A model generated the notes under the pieces. The model did no database searches. It saw nothing but the letters and a program-made list of their open reading frames with translations, and was not told where the DNA came from. This document shows, in pieces, positions 26,903-35,333 of a DNA stretch of 64,000 bases (the stretch's first letter is position 1; the number at the start of each line of letters is the position of its first letter). Both the position numbers and the translations under genes were made by a program. The DNA lies in contig NZ_JHUW01000013.1 in assembly GCF_000619825.1 (NCBI RefSeq), positions 43,605 through 107,604 of the forward strand, given 5' to 3'. Source of the stretch: Prevotella sp. MA2016 (GTDB taxonomy: Bacteria > Bacteroidota > Bacteroidia > Bacteroidales > Bacteroidaceae).

Positions 26903-28955
26903 CAATGAGAATACGTGCATCCACAGCTACCACGTCGTTCTCGTCGGCCAGTAGCGGATTGATGTCAATCTCCTTAATCTCTATCGCAAAGCGCAGTAGG
27001 GTAGAGAGGCGCACGATAATCTCGGCAAACTTCTGCTCGTTGATGCCCTTCTGCCCGCGCGTACCTTTTAATATCTTATAGCCTCGCAGCGAGTGAATCA
27101 TCGAGTAGGCTTCGTCATAGCTCAGTGGAGCCAAACCACTCGACACATCTTTCAATACCTCAACAAAGATACCACCCAGGCCACAAAGGGTGACATGGCC
27201 GAATCGGTTCTCGTATTTGGCGCCGATAAAGAGTTCGGTGCCCTTCATCATCTTCTGAACCATCACGCCTGTGGCATCCTTAATCTTCATCATGCGATCG
27301 AACTCGAGTGCCAGGTGCTCAGGTGTGCGGATGTTGAGTGCCACACCGCCCACATCGCTCTTGTGGATAGGACCTACCACCTTGGCCACCACAGGATAGC
27401 CTACGTTCTCGGCAAAGGCTATCAACTCATCTTTCGATGTGCTCACTTTCTCTGGTACCAAGGGGATGCCAGCACACGACAGGATGTCGCGCACGGTTTG
27501 GGGTGACACATATCCATTATCTGTTACGCCACTGATAATCTTTAAAAGCTTGGGCAGGTCGATACCATAGAGTTGTATCTCGGTAGGAGCTGGCTTGGGG
27601 GTGCGCATGATCTGACTCAGTGCTGTGGCCAGTGTCACCTCGTCGCTGAAGTTGACATGGCCGCGCTTCAGAAACTCCTCAACCTCAGGGCCTGCTGTGT
27701 GCAGACTGGGCAGGATGGGGAAGATAGGCTTTTTGCAGTCCTTGATTTTCTTGTCGAGCACATCGTAGGCCTCGTAGAGATGGGTGAGACCGGGGGTGCC
27801 ATAGATCACGGCGATGGCATCGATATTGTCAAACTTATTTTCACAATAATCAATCACGGTGCCCAACTGCTCGGCAGTGCCTGTGGCCAGGAAGTCGATA
27901 GGATTGGCTACCGATGAGCCGGGGTAGAGCTTACTCTTCAGCTCCTCGGCCTCAGGTCCCTCAATCTTGGGTACGTTCAGACCACCTTTCGACAGGGCAT
28001 CAGTCAGCATCACGCCAGGGCCACCTGCATGGGTGACAATCGCAAAGTTCTTGCCCTTCAGTTCGGGCAGTGTGAAGATGCAACCCACGGTGGTGAGCTC
28101 CTCGCGCGAGAAGCAGCGCACGATGCCTGCCTTGCGGAACAGAGCCTCGACAGCCGAGTCGCTAGAGGCAATAGCGCCCGTATGGCTCGATGCCGCTCTG
28201 CTACCATTCTCGCTGGAACCAGCCTTGATGGCTGCGATGCGACAACCCTTGCGAATCAGGTTGCTGGCATGAAAAAGCAGCTTGTCGGGGTTGGCGATAT
28301 TCTCAATATAAAGCAGTTTCACTTTCGAATCGGTTTCGGGATCGAAGCGCTCGTCCATATACTGCAGCACATCCTCGATACCTATCTGTTTGCCATTGCC
28401 AATGCTCCACACACTGTTGAACTGCAGACCTTTGATCACAGCACTCTCAAGAATGAACACAGCTGTGGCTCCCGAGCCCGAAACAAAGTCCACACCCTGT
28501 GGGTTCAGGTTGGGGATGGGCAGGGTGAACACGCTATGGTGATGGCGATTCAGCAGTCCGATGCAGTTAGGACCTATGAGGGCAGCCCCGAACTTCTTGC
28601 ACGTGTCAAGGATGCGCTGCTCCAGTTCGGCACCCGCCTGTGTCTCCTCGCCAAATCCGGCAGAGATAATCACAAAGGCGCGTACACCCTTCTCGGCGCA
28701 AAGATAGTCCACATAGTCGGGACAGAACTTGGCAGCCACTACCAGCACAGCCAAGTCCGTGTTGGGGATTTCTTTTACGTCATGATAGGCTTTGATTCCC
28801 TGCACTTCGTCCTCCTTGGGGTTTACGATGTGCAGCGGACCATCGAAACCACCATTCTTAATATTTCGTACAATAGCACCACCGGGCTTATGCACGTTGT
28901 TAGAGCCGCCAATCACGACGATGCTCTTCGGATTTAATAATTGTTGGTTAATCAT
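26895..28955 (-). CDS. ADP-forming acetyl/acyl-CoA synthetase (fused alpha-beta)
   Basis: Converts acyl-CoA plus ADP and phosphate to the free acid and ATP, or the reverse. 686 residues from the ATG at 28955. Order: CoA-binding Rossmann domain (SIVVIGGSNNVHKPG near 10), succinyl-CoA-synthetase-like flavodoxin domain with phosphohistidine motif SSHTGAIASSD near 250, then an ATP-grasp beta part from about 470 (VVAKVVGPIHKSDVGGV) ending EIKEIDINPLLAD. Alpha and beta subunits are fused in one chain, as in many bacterial Acd enzymes. It probably conserves energy from acetyl-CoA or amino-acid-derived acyl-CoA. The flavoprotein gene follows through a 28-bp gap. Confidence 0.93.
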   Translation of the reverse strand: MINQQLLNPKSIVVIGGSNNVHKPGGAIVRNIKNGGFDGPLHIVNPKEDEVQGIKAYHDVKEIPNTDLAVLVVAAKFCPDYVDYLCAEKGVRAFVIISAGFGEETQAGAELEQRILDTCKKFGAALIGPNCIGLLNRHHHSVFTLPIPNLNPQGVDFVSGSGATAVFILESAVIKGLQFNSVWSIGNGKQIGIEDVLQYMDERFDPETDSKVKLLYIENIANPDKLLFHASNLIRKGCRIAAIKAGSSENGSRAASSHTGAIASSDSAVEALFRKAGIVRCFSREELTTVGCIFTLPELKGKNFAIVTHAGGPGVMLTDALSKGGLNVPKIEGPEAEELKSKLYPGSSVANPIDFLATGTAEQLGTVIDYCENKFDNIDAIAVIYGTPGLTHLYEAYDVLDKKIKDCKKPIFPILPSLHTAGPEVEEFLKRGHVNFSDEVTLATALSQIMRTPKPAPTEIQLYGIDLPKLLKIISGVTDNGYVSPQTVRDILSCAGIPLVPEKVSTSKDELIAFAENVGYPVVAKVVGPIHKSDVGGVALNIRTPEHLALEFDRMMKIKDATGVMVQKMMKGTELFIGAKYENRFGHVTLCGLGGIFVEVLKDVSSGLAPLSYDEAYSMIHSLRGYKILKGTRGQKGINEQKFAEIIVRLSTLLRFAIEIKEIDINPLLADENDVVAVDARILIEK

Positions 28956-28960
28956 GGGGA

Positions 28961-28991
28961 CAAAGATAGTGCAAATTGAGCGAAATACCAA
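28961..28991 (-). promoter_or_regulatory. Proximal, near-leaderless promoter of the acyl-CoA synthetase gene
   Basis: Minus-strand TTG (28989-28991), 20-bp gap, TATCTTTG (28961-28968). The ATG begins only 5 bases after the -7 box, so the transcript would start at or within a few bases of the start codon. Confidence 0.75.
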
Positions 28992-29047
28992 AGGAAAACT
29001 CGTTTTTCTTTGTATTTCCGAAATGCAGCCTATCTAAGACCGTAGGT

Positions 29048-29078
29048 CAAAGATACGAATAAGTGAGTAAAAATCCAA
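29048..29078 (-). promoter_or_regulatory. Distal promoter of the acyl-CoA synthetase gene
   Basis: Minus-strand TTG (29076-29078), 20-bp gap, TATCTTTG (29048-29055). It would give a leader near 85 nt containing the small palindrome GACC-GTA-GGTC (29037-29047 region). Confidence 0.65.
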
Positions 29079-29085
29079 ATTTAAT

Positions 29086-29115
29086 TTGGAATTTATCGAA
29101 AAATGACTATCTTCG
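29086..29115 (+). promoter_or_regulatory. Promoter of the AlkD-like gene
   Basis: TTG 29086-29088, 19-bp gap, TATCTTCG 29108-29115 (one change from consensus); about 33-nt leader. It overlaps face-to-face with the distal synthetase promoter. Confidence 0.6.
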
Positions 29116-29152
29116 CAGCAGAATATATAAGAAAAAGATTAATTTGGAAAAA

Positions 29153-29932
29153 ATGACTGCTCAGGAAATCATAAACTATATGGAGTCGTTGCGTAATGAA
29201 GAGCAGCGAAGAGTGCTCATGGGATTCTTTAAAACAGGACCTGGCGAGTATGGCGAGGGTGACGAATTTCTTGGATTGAAAGTGCCACAGACGAGAGAAA
29301 TTGTAAAGACTGTGGCAAAAGAGTTCTCTTTGAGCGAAATACCAGAACTACTGATGTCGAAATGGCATGAAGTAAGGCTCTGTGGACTATTGATTCTGGT
29401 GGACAAGTTTGAGCGCCAGAGCACGAAGCGCCTGATGAATGATGCTGAGGCGATGAAAAAACGGGATGAGATTTTGACGATGTATCTGCAGTATGCTGAA
29501 AAGGCGAATAACTGGGATCTGGTGGACCTGTCTGTGCATAAGATATTAGGAACGTGGGTGATGCTGCCATCAAATTTGGGTGACAAGAATTATAAGATAA
29601 AGGTGCTCGACAACCTGGCACGGAGTGAGTGCCTGTGGAAACAGAGAATGAGTATGGTGTTCACATGGAAAACTTCGCAGATGGGTGACCCATCGTGGTG
29701 CTTGCGGTATGCCGAGATACACCTGCACCATCCGCATGACCTGATGCACAAAGCTGTGGGGTGGATGCTCAGAGAGATGGGCAAGCAAGTGAGCATGGAT
29801 TTGCTTCGCGATTTTTTGCGGCAACATGCCAGCGAGATGCCTCGTACGATGCTTCGCTATGCCATTGAAAAGATGAGCGACGCAGAACGTAAGGAGTGGA
29901 TGGCTGTAGATGCCCGCATACAGAAAATATAA
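29153..29932 (+). CDS. AlkD-like DNA alkylation repair protein
   Basis: 259 residues from the ATG at 29153 (MTAQEIINYMESLRNEEQRR); the upstream part of the frame precedes the predicted transcript start. Built from HEAT-like helical repeats. Recognisable family stretches: LGLKVPQTREIVK, SKWHEVRLCGLLILV, NNWDLVDLSVHKILGTW, and LHHPHDLMHKAVGWMLREMGK with its conserved acid-basic pattern. AlkD-type proteins excise N3/N7-alkylated purines from DNA. A single-gene unit between divergent and downstream promoters. Confidence 0.9.
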   Translation: MTAQEIINYMESLRNEEQRRVLMGFFKTGPGEYGEGDEFLGLKVPQTREIVKTVAKEFSLSEIPELLMSKWHEVRLCGLLILVDKFERQSTKRLMNDAEAMKKRDEILTMYLQYAEKANNWDLVDLSVHKILGTWVMLPSNLGDKNYKIKVLDNLARSECLWKQRMSMVFTWKTSQMGDPSWCLRYAEIHLHHPHDLMHKAVGWMLREMGKQVSMDLLRDFLRQHASEMPRTMLRYAIEKMSDAERKEWMAVDARIQKI

Positions 29933-29941
29933 TAATTCATA

Positions 29942-29978
29942 ATTTCCAAAGGAAATCGAAAATAAATAGTTACCTTTG
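29942..29978 (+). promoter_or_regulatory. Promoter of the alpha-2-macroglobulin gene with palindrome at -33
   Basis: TACCTTTG at 29971-29978 is a consensus -7 box. Instead of a TTG at -33 there is a perfect palindrome ATTTCC-AAA-GGAAAT (29942-29956), a possible operator. The predicted transcript start (about 29984) lies downstream of the ATG at 29980, so translation must begin at 30007. Confidence 0.6.
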
Positions 29979-30006
29979 CATGGTTAAACCATTTATAGTG
30001 GACTTT

Positions 30007-33000
30007 ATGAGAAAATTACTTGTGATAACTTTAGCTCTACTCATGCCGATGATTGTCTTCGCACAATCATACGAAGCACTCTGGAAAAGGGTGACGGAGG
30101 CTGAGCAGAAGGATCTGCCCAAGACGCAATACGAGGTGCTGCAGATGATTGTGAACAAGGCAGATAAGGAGCACCAATACGGACAGTTGCTGAAGGCCGA
30201 ACTGATGGCAGCCCAAGTTATGGCAGAAATTGCCCCCGACTCGCTAAAGCCCGATATGGACCGCATTGTGGCACGCTATCAGAAGGCTACCGATAAGGTG
30301 CAGCGATTGGTTTACCAAACGGTGCTTTGGCAGATTGATAACGAGAACTATAGCATTGATTTAGGCATCAAGAAGCCCCAGCTTACCCCCGAACTTTGCA
30401 AGCTGTTGGCTAACACCAAGGAACGTTCGTATCAGCCTTTTGTGGTGATGGGAAGCGATGCTTCGGTGTTTGGCAACGATATGCTGAGTGTGATAGGTGC
30501 CGAGTTGGGTGAGTATAAGACTCTACGCGAGTATTATAATAAGGTTGGCAATCAGAAAGCTGTAAGTGCTCTTGATGCTCAACTGGCGGTAGAAGAGTTC
30601 CATAACTTATCGTATAGTACTTCCTTATCGGATAGTCCATCTACGGCAGAGAAGATTGCCTATATCGACGACGCAATAGCAAAGTGGGGCAAGTGGCCTA
30701 TCATCAACGAACTGCGCAACGAGAAGACACTACTGACCAATCCACAGATGCGATTGAAATACCGACTGCAGGTGGCACGCCCCATGCAGGCACAGAAGGT
30801 GGAACTTAAGGAATTGCGTAATCTGTCGCAACTCACTATGAAGGTATATCCCGTAAGATGTGAAGGCGATATCGAGGATACACCATCAAGCGAGAAGGGT
30901 TGGACCAAGATTAAACCACTGCTTGGAAAGCCTGTAATCAATAAGACGATAAAGTTTGATGCCCGTCCTGATTACGAGGAGTTTGACGATTCGCTGACAC
31001 TGGACGGACTGCCAGTGGGCATGTACCTGGTGGAGTTTAAGAGCAATCCCGCTACCGAGGTGATTCGCACGCTGTATCATGTCACCAACGTCTTTACGAT
31101 TGCCGAGGCCCAGCCCGATGGCAAAATACGTTACGAGGTGGTGAATGCTACGACTGGTCAGCCTATCGCCGATGCCCATCTGCGTATCAAGGAACGTCCA
31201 TATTCGGTATTTGCCTATACCGATACCGACAAGGCGGGTGCAGTGCTGTATGGTAATGGTCGTTACGAATTCTACGGGGCTGATCGTACGGTGAATCAGA
31301 CCGCTATTTTTACCGATCGCAGCATCTATCGCCCAGGTCAGACGGTACACGCTTCGGCATTAGTGTATCAGGTGGAGAAGGGCATTGAGCAAACGGTTCG
31401 TGCCCATCAGCCCTTGAAATTTGTGCTGCGCGATGCCAACTATAAGGTGGTGGCCGAGAAGCAGACGGAGAGCGATGCCTATGGTGTGGGTGCAGTAGAT
31501 TTTACCCTACCTGCCAAGGGACTTACGGGCTTGTTTACCATCCAGGTGGAGAATAGCTCGCAGAGCATTCGTGTTGAGGAATACAAGCGTCCCACGTTCC
31601 ATGTGGACTTTGCAGAATATCAGGATGCCTATAAGGCTGGCGATGTGCTCGACATCAAAGGTACAGCACTCAGCTATGCGGGTGTGCCTGTTCAGGATGC
31701 CAAGGTAGCGTATAAGGTATTGCGTCGTACTGCCCTTTGGTGGTGGTCGTACAATCGCTATTACGACGAGGGTGCTCTGGGCTACAGCAATCACGGTACC
31801 GAGATTTGTTCGGGCGAAGCTACCACCGATGCCGATGGTAACTTTGTGATAAAAATGCCACTGGAGATGCCCGAAACCAAGTACACCATGTTCTACAACT
31901 TTGTATTGCAGACAGATGTAACTGATATGGCTGGCGAAACGCACCAGGGACAGTTCACGTTGCCTTTGGGCAATCGTCCAACCGCACTCAGTATCGATCT
32001 CGACGAAAAAATGCTGGTTGAAGATAACCCCAAAGCCACATTCCATCTGCGCAATGCCGCAGGTAAGGATATCGATGCCGAAGTACGTTATCGTATTGAC
32101 GGTGGCGAGTGGCAGATGGCTAGAACAAATCAGCAGATAGCATTGGCTAAGTTGGCTTCTGGTAAGCATCGTGTAGAGGCTGCGTATGAGGATCAGACCA
32201 TCGATCGAACCTTCGTGGTATTCTCGCTCGATGATGAGAAACCTGCTACTGATACAGATGATTGGTTCTACCAGTCGGCCACCCAGTTCCCTAACGATGG
32301 CACGCCTGTTACCATCCAGGTGGGTAGCTCGGATCAGAATGTGCATATCTTCTATAGTATCTTCTCGGGCTTTAAGCTGATAGAGCAGGGGAGTGTGGAT
32401 AAGAGTAACGAGCTGATAAATCGCAAGTTTACCTATCAGGATGAGTACGAAAACGGCTTGCTGCTTACCTTTGCTTGGGTAAAGAACGGCAAGTGTTACA
32501 CCCATACCGCCCAGATTCAGCGCCCCATGCCTGATAAGAAGCTCACCTTAGAGTGGGCAACCTTCCGCGATCGTCTGACACCAGGACAGAAGGAAGAGTG
32601 GACACTGACCATCAAGGACGCCAAAGGCAACCCAGTAGATGCTAACCTGATGGCTACACTCTACGATCAGAGTCTGGATCAGCTGACTAAGCATCAGTGG
32701 AATTTCCGTCCTTATCAGTGGATAGCAATGCCTTCAGTAAACTGGAGGTTTGTTGCGCCTCGCATCTTTAGCCGATTTGCCTCGCTTGATTGTGAGGACT
32801 TTAGCTATGATGGGATAGGCTTCAGCTTGTTTGATCACAATATTTATCCTGGCGTTTATCGCGTGTTCAGTCTTCTCGGTTCAAGAATGAAGTTGACCCG
32901 TTCGGCGGGGCTTGAACCAGAGTACGAATTGGTGATGGAGGCCGCTCCTGCTATGGCTGCTAACAAGATGGAAGTGCTCGATGTGGTGGAAGATGGTGAA

Positions 33001-35319
33001 ATATTGAAATCAAAGGAGACTATCGACACTTCGAGCGCTGGTAGTGTTGATGCAGATGAAAGTCAAACAGAAGATGTTCAAGTTCGAGAAAATCTGAACG
33101 AAACCGCTTTCTTCTATCCCCAACTTACTACCGATGCCAATGGTCGCGTGGCTATCAAGTTTACTTTGCCAGAGAGTTTGACTACCTGGCAGATGTTAGG
33201 CTTTGCGCACACACGTGATTTGCATTATGGTAACATTGCGGGTGAGGCTGTGGCTAAGAAGGATGTGATGATACAGCCTAACGTGCCTCGCTTTATCCGC
33301 GAGGGCGATAAGGCCACCATCTCTGCCCGTATCTTTAGCGAGAAACAGGCACAAGGCAAGGTAACCCTGCAGCTCATCAATGCCGAGACTAACGCCATCG
33401 TCTACGAAAAGTTGCAGCAAGTATCGCTCGCCGCAGGTTCTACAACCCCCGTCGAGTTTGAATGGTCAATGGTCCATGGGCCGCTCGGCTTTGCCGCTTG
33501 GCACGTCCAAGAATGTTCAATGTTGATTGTCAAAATGACGATCAGCGGAAAAGGCTTCAGCGATGGTGAGCAGCACTATCTGCCAGTACTCCCAGCTACC
33601 GAGCGAGTTACTGTTTCGATGCCTATCACTCAGCACCAGCCTGGTACTGCTACCATCGATTTGAACAAGTTGGTTCCTGCTGATGCCAAGAATACCAAAC
33701 TTACACTCGAATATACCAACAATCCTGTTTGGCTCATGGTGCAGGCTCTGCCAGCAGTAGGCTCGCCCAGCGACGATAACGCCATCTCACTGGCCGCCTC
33801 GTTCTATGCCAACGGACTGGGACGATATATCATCAATCAGAATCCACAAATCAAGAACGTGTTCGAACTCTGGAAGCAGGAGACTAACGAGGCCTCGCTC
33901 ACCTCTCAACTGGAAAAGAATGAGGATTTGAAGAATCTTGTTCTGAACGAAACTCCTTGGGTGCTGGATGCCGACAACGAGACTGAACAGAAGCATCGCT
34001 TGGTTGACTTCTTCGACGAGAACCTGATGAATAACCGTCTCTCTACCACCATCGAGAAATTGCAGAAACTGCAGAACGCTGAGGGTGCGTGGACCTGGTT
34101 CCCGGGCATGCCAAGCTCGTTCTATACCACTGTAGCTGTAAGCGAAATGCTGGTACGCCTGAATGCCCTCACTGAAAAGCAGAGTGCTACCAGCACCATG
34201 CTGAATAAGGCCTTTGGCTATATGGGCAACGAGATAAAAGACCTGGTAAAGGAACTGAAGAAAGCCGAGAAGAAGGGCGAGGTTTACTTCCCAAGTTATA
34301 AGGCCCTGCAGTGGTTGTATCTGCTAACCCTTGATGGTCGCCAGTTGCCAGCCGATGTTCAGCAGGCCAACAGCTATCTCATCGAGCTACTTAAAAAAGA
34401 TATCAAGCGTCAGAGCATTTACGATAAGGCCCTTGCAGCAGTCATCTTTGCCAAGGTTGATGCCAAGCGTGCTCAGGAATATGCCCAGTCGCTCAAGGAG
34501 TACACCGTTTACCGCGAGGATATGGGACGCTACTACGATACGCCACGTGCAGGTTACTCTTGGTTTGATTATAAGATTCCAACCCAGAGTATCGCCATCG
34601 AGGCCCTGCAGCAGTTAACACCTAATGATGTGCAGACTATCGATGAGATGCAACGCTGGTTGCTGCAGCAAAAGCGCACACAGGCTTGGGATACACCTAT
34701 CAACAGTGTGAATGCGGTATATGCCTTCCTCAAGGGGCAGGAGTGCCGCTTGGTTCAGAGCTCAAGCATGCCCGTTATCCGTATCGATGCGCGCACCGTT
34801 GTGCTGCCTAATGCTACATCAGCCATCGGCTATGCTAAGACCGAATTGTCAAAGGGTAAGCAACTCACCATCCGCAAAACCACCGATGGCACCTCGTGGG
34901 GCGCCGTTTATGCCCAGTTCTTCCAGCAGACAAAGAATATCGCTGAGAATGGTAGCGGATTGACAATCAAGCGCGAGATGCTGAATAAGGATTTGAAGGT
35001 TGGCGATCGCCTGAAAGTTCGCCTCACCATTACTGCCGATCGCGATTACGATTTTGTGCAGGTGGTTGATAAGCGTGCGGCTTGTATGGAGCCTGTTAAG
35101 CCGTTGAGTGGTTATCATGCGGGTGCTTATATCACCCCTCGCGATAACGCCACATGCTACTTCTTCGGCATGCTGTCGAAGGGTACCCATGTGATCGAAA
35201 CCGAGTATTATATTGATCGAGCCGGAACCTACGAAACAGGTACCGCCACCGTAGAGTGTGCCTATGCACCCGAGTTCCGCGCCGTTACTCACTCGGAAAA
35301 ATTAAAGATTAAACATTAA
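30007..35319 (+). CDS. Large alpha-2-macroglobulin-like protein lacking the thioester
   Basis: 1770 residues. Signal peptide to about residue 20 (VITLALLMPMIVFAQS) with no lipobox Cys, so periplasmic or surface. Bacteroidetes-type A2M layout: N-terminal helical region, MG1/MG2 beta domains (FTDRSIYRPGQTVHASALVYQ near 435), bait-like region near 1000-1040, the A2M core motif ETAFFYPQLTTDANGRVAIKFTLPESLTTWQ near 1030-1065, a helical toroid and a C-terminal receptor-like domain. The thioester CxEQ site is absent: the matching stretch reads PAVGSPSDDNAISLAASFYAN. Thus covalent protease trapping is not expected. Residues about 1153-1180 contain a translated repeat element, and the last residues (KLKIKH) come from a 7-bp array. 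Confidence 0.9.
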   Translation: MRKLLVITLALLMPMIVFAQSYEALWKRVTEAEQKDLPKTQYEVLQMIVNKADKEHQYGQLLKAELMAAQVMAEIAPDSLKPDMDRIVARYQKATDKVQRLVYQTVLWQIDNENYSIDLGIKKPQLTPELCKLLANTKERSYQPFVVMGSDASVFGNDMLSVIGAELGEYKTLREYYNKVGNQKAVSALDAQLAVEEFHNLSYSTSLSDSPSTAEKIAYIDDAIAKWGKWPIINELRNEKTLLTNPQMRLKYRLQVARPMQAQKVELKELRNLSQLTMKVYPVRCEGDIEDTPSSEKGWTKIKPLLGKPVINKTIKFDARPDYEEFDDSLTLDGLPVGMYLVEFKSNPATEVIRTLYHVTNVFTIAEAQPDGKIRYEVVNATTGQPIADAHLRIKERPYSVFAYTDTDKAGAVLYGNGRYEFYGADRTVNQTAIFTDRSIYRPGQTVHASALVYQVEKGIEQTVRAHQPLKFVLRDANYKVVAEKQTESDAYGVGAVDFTLPAKGLTGLFTIQVENSSQSIRVEEYKRPTFHVDFAEYQDAYKAGDVLDIKGTALSYAGVPVQDAKVAYKVLRRTALWWWSYNRYYDEGALGYSNHGTEICSGEATTDADGNFVIKMPLEMPETKYTMFYNFVLQTDVTDMAGETHQGQFTLPLGNRPTALSIDLDEKMLVEDNPKATFHLRNAAGKDIDAEVRYRIDGGEWQMARTNQQIALAKLASGKHRVEAAYEDQTIDRTFVVFSLDDEKPATDTDDWFYQSATQFPNDGTPVTIQVGSSDQNVHIFYSIFSGFKLIEQGSVDKSNELINRKFTYQDEYENGLLLTFAWVKNGKCYTHTAQIQRPMPDKKLTLEWATFRDRLTPGQKEEWTLTIKDAKGNPVDANLMATLYDQSLDQLTKHQWNFRPYQWIAMPSVNWRFVAPRIFSRFASLDCEDFSYDGIGFSLFDHNIYPGVYRVFSLLGSRMKLTRSAGLEPEYELVMEAAPAMAANKMEVLDVVEDGEILKSKETIDTSSAGSVDADESQTEDVQVRENLNETAFFYPQLTTDANGRVAIKFTLPESLTTWQMLGFAHTRDLHYGNIAGEAVAKKDVMIQPNVPRFIREGDKATISARIFSEKQAQGKVTLQLINAETNAIVYEKLQQVSLAAGSTTPVEFEWSMVHGPLGFAAWHVQECSMLIVKMTISGKGFSDGEQHYLPVLPATERVTVSMPITQHQPGTATIDLNKLVPADAKNTKLTLEYTNNPVWLMVQALPAVGSPSDDNAISLAASFYANGLGRYIINQNPQIKNVFELWKQETNEASLTSQLEKNEDLKNLVLNETPWVLDADNETEQKHRLVDFFDENLMNNRLSTTIEKLQKLQNAEGAWTWFPGMPSSFYTTVAVSEMLVRLNALTEKQSATSTMLNKAFGYMGNEIKDLVKELKKAEKKGEVYFPSYKALQWLYLLTLDGRQLPADVQQANSYLIELLKKDIKRQSIYDKALAAVIFAKVDAKRAQEYAQSLKEYTVYREDMGRYYDTPRAGYSWFDYKIPTQSIAIEALQQLTPNDVQTIDEMQRWLLQQKRTQAWDTPINSVNAVYAFLKGQECRLVQSSSMPVIRIDARTVVLPNATSAIGYAKTELSKGKQLTIRKTTDGTSWGAVYAQFFQQTKNIAENGSGLTIKREMLNKDLKVGDRLKVRLTITADRDYDFVQVVDKRAACMEPVKPLSGYHAGAYITPRDNATCYFFGMLSKGTHVIETEYYIDRAGTYETGTATVECAYAPEFRAVTHSEKLKIKH
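33463..33540 (+). repeat. In-frame hairpin-core repeat element in the alpha-2-macroglobulin gene
   Basis: Heptads GGTCAAT, GGTCCAT; a core of about 34 bp from CCGCTCGGCTTTGCCGC through CTTGGCACGTCCAAGAA; then ATGTTCA, ATGTTGA, TTGTCAA. The core matches the intergenic core at 61738-61770 at most positions, with a shared CTTGG/CCAAG stem. Both translate, in the relevant frame, to GFAAWH-x-QE. Confidence 0.8.
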
Positions 35320-35328
35320 ATATTATAA
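35301..35328 (+). repeat. 7-bp array over the alpha-2-macroglobulin stop codon
   Basis: Four 7-bp units ATTAAAG, ATTAAAC, ATTAAAT, ATTATAA; the TAA stop at 35317-35319 is part of the array, which reaches to 5 bp from the next start codon. Confidence 0.85.
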
Positions 35329-35333
35329 TATTG

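Noticed and set aside
29980..30006. ATG at 29980 as start of the macroglobulin gene
   Set aside because: It lies upstream of or at the predicted transcript start (-7 box 29971-29978), whereas the ATG at 30007 begins a clean signal peptide.
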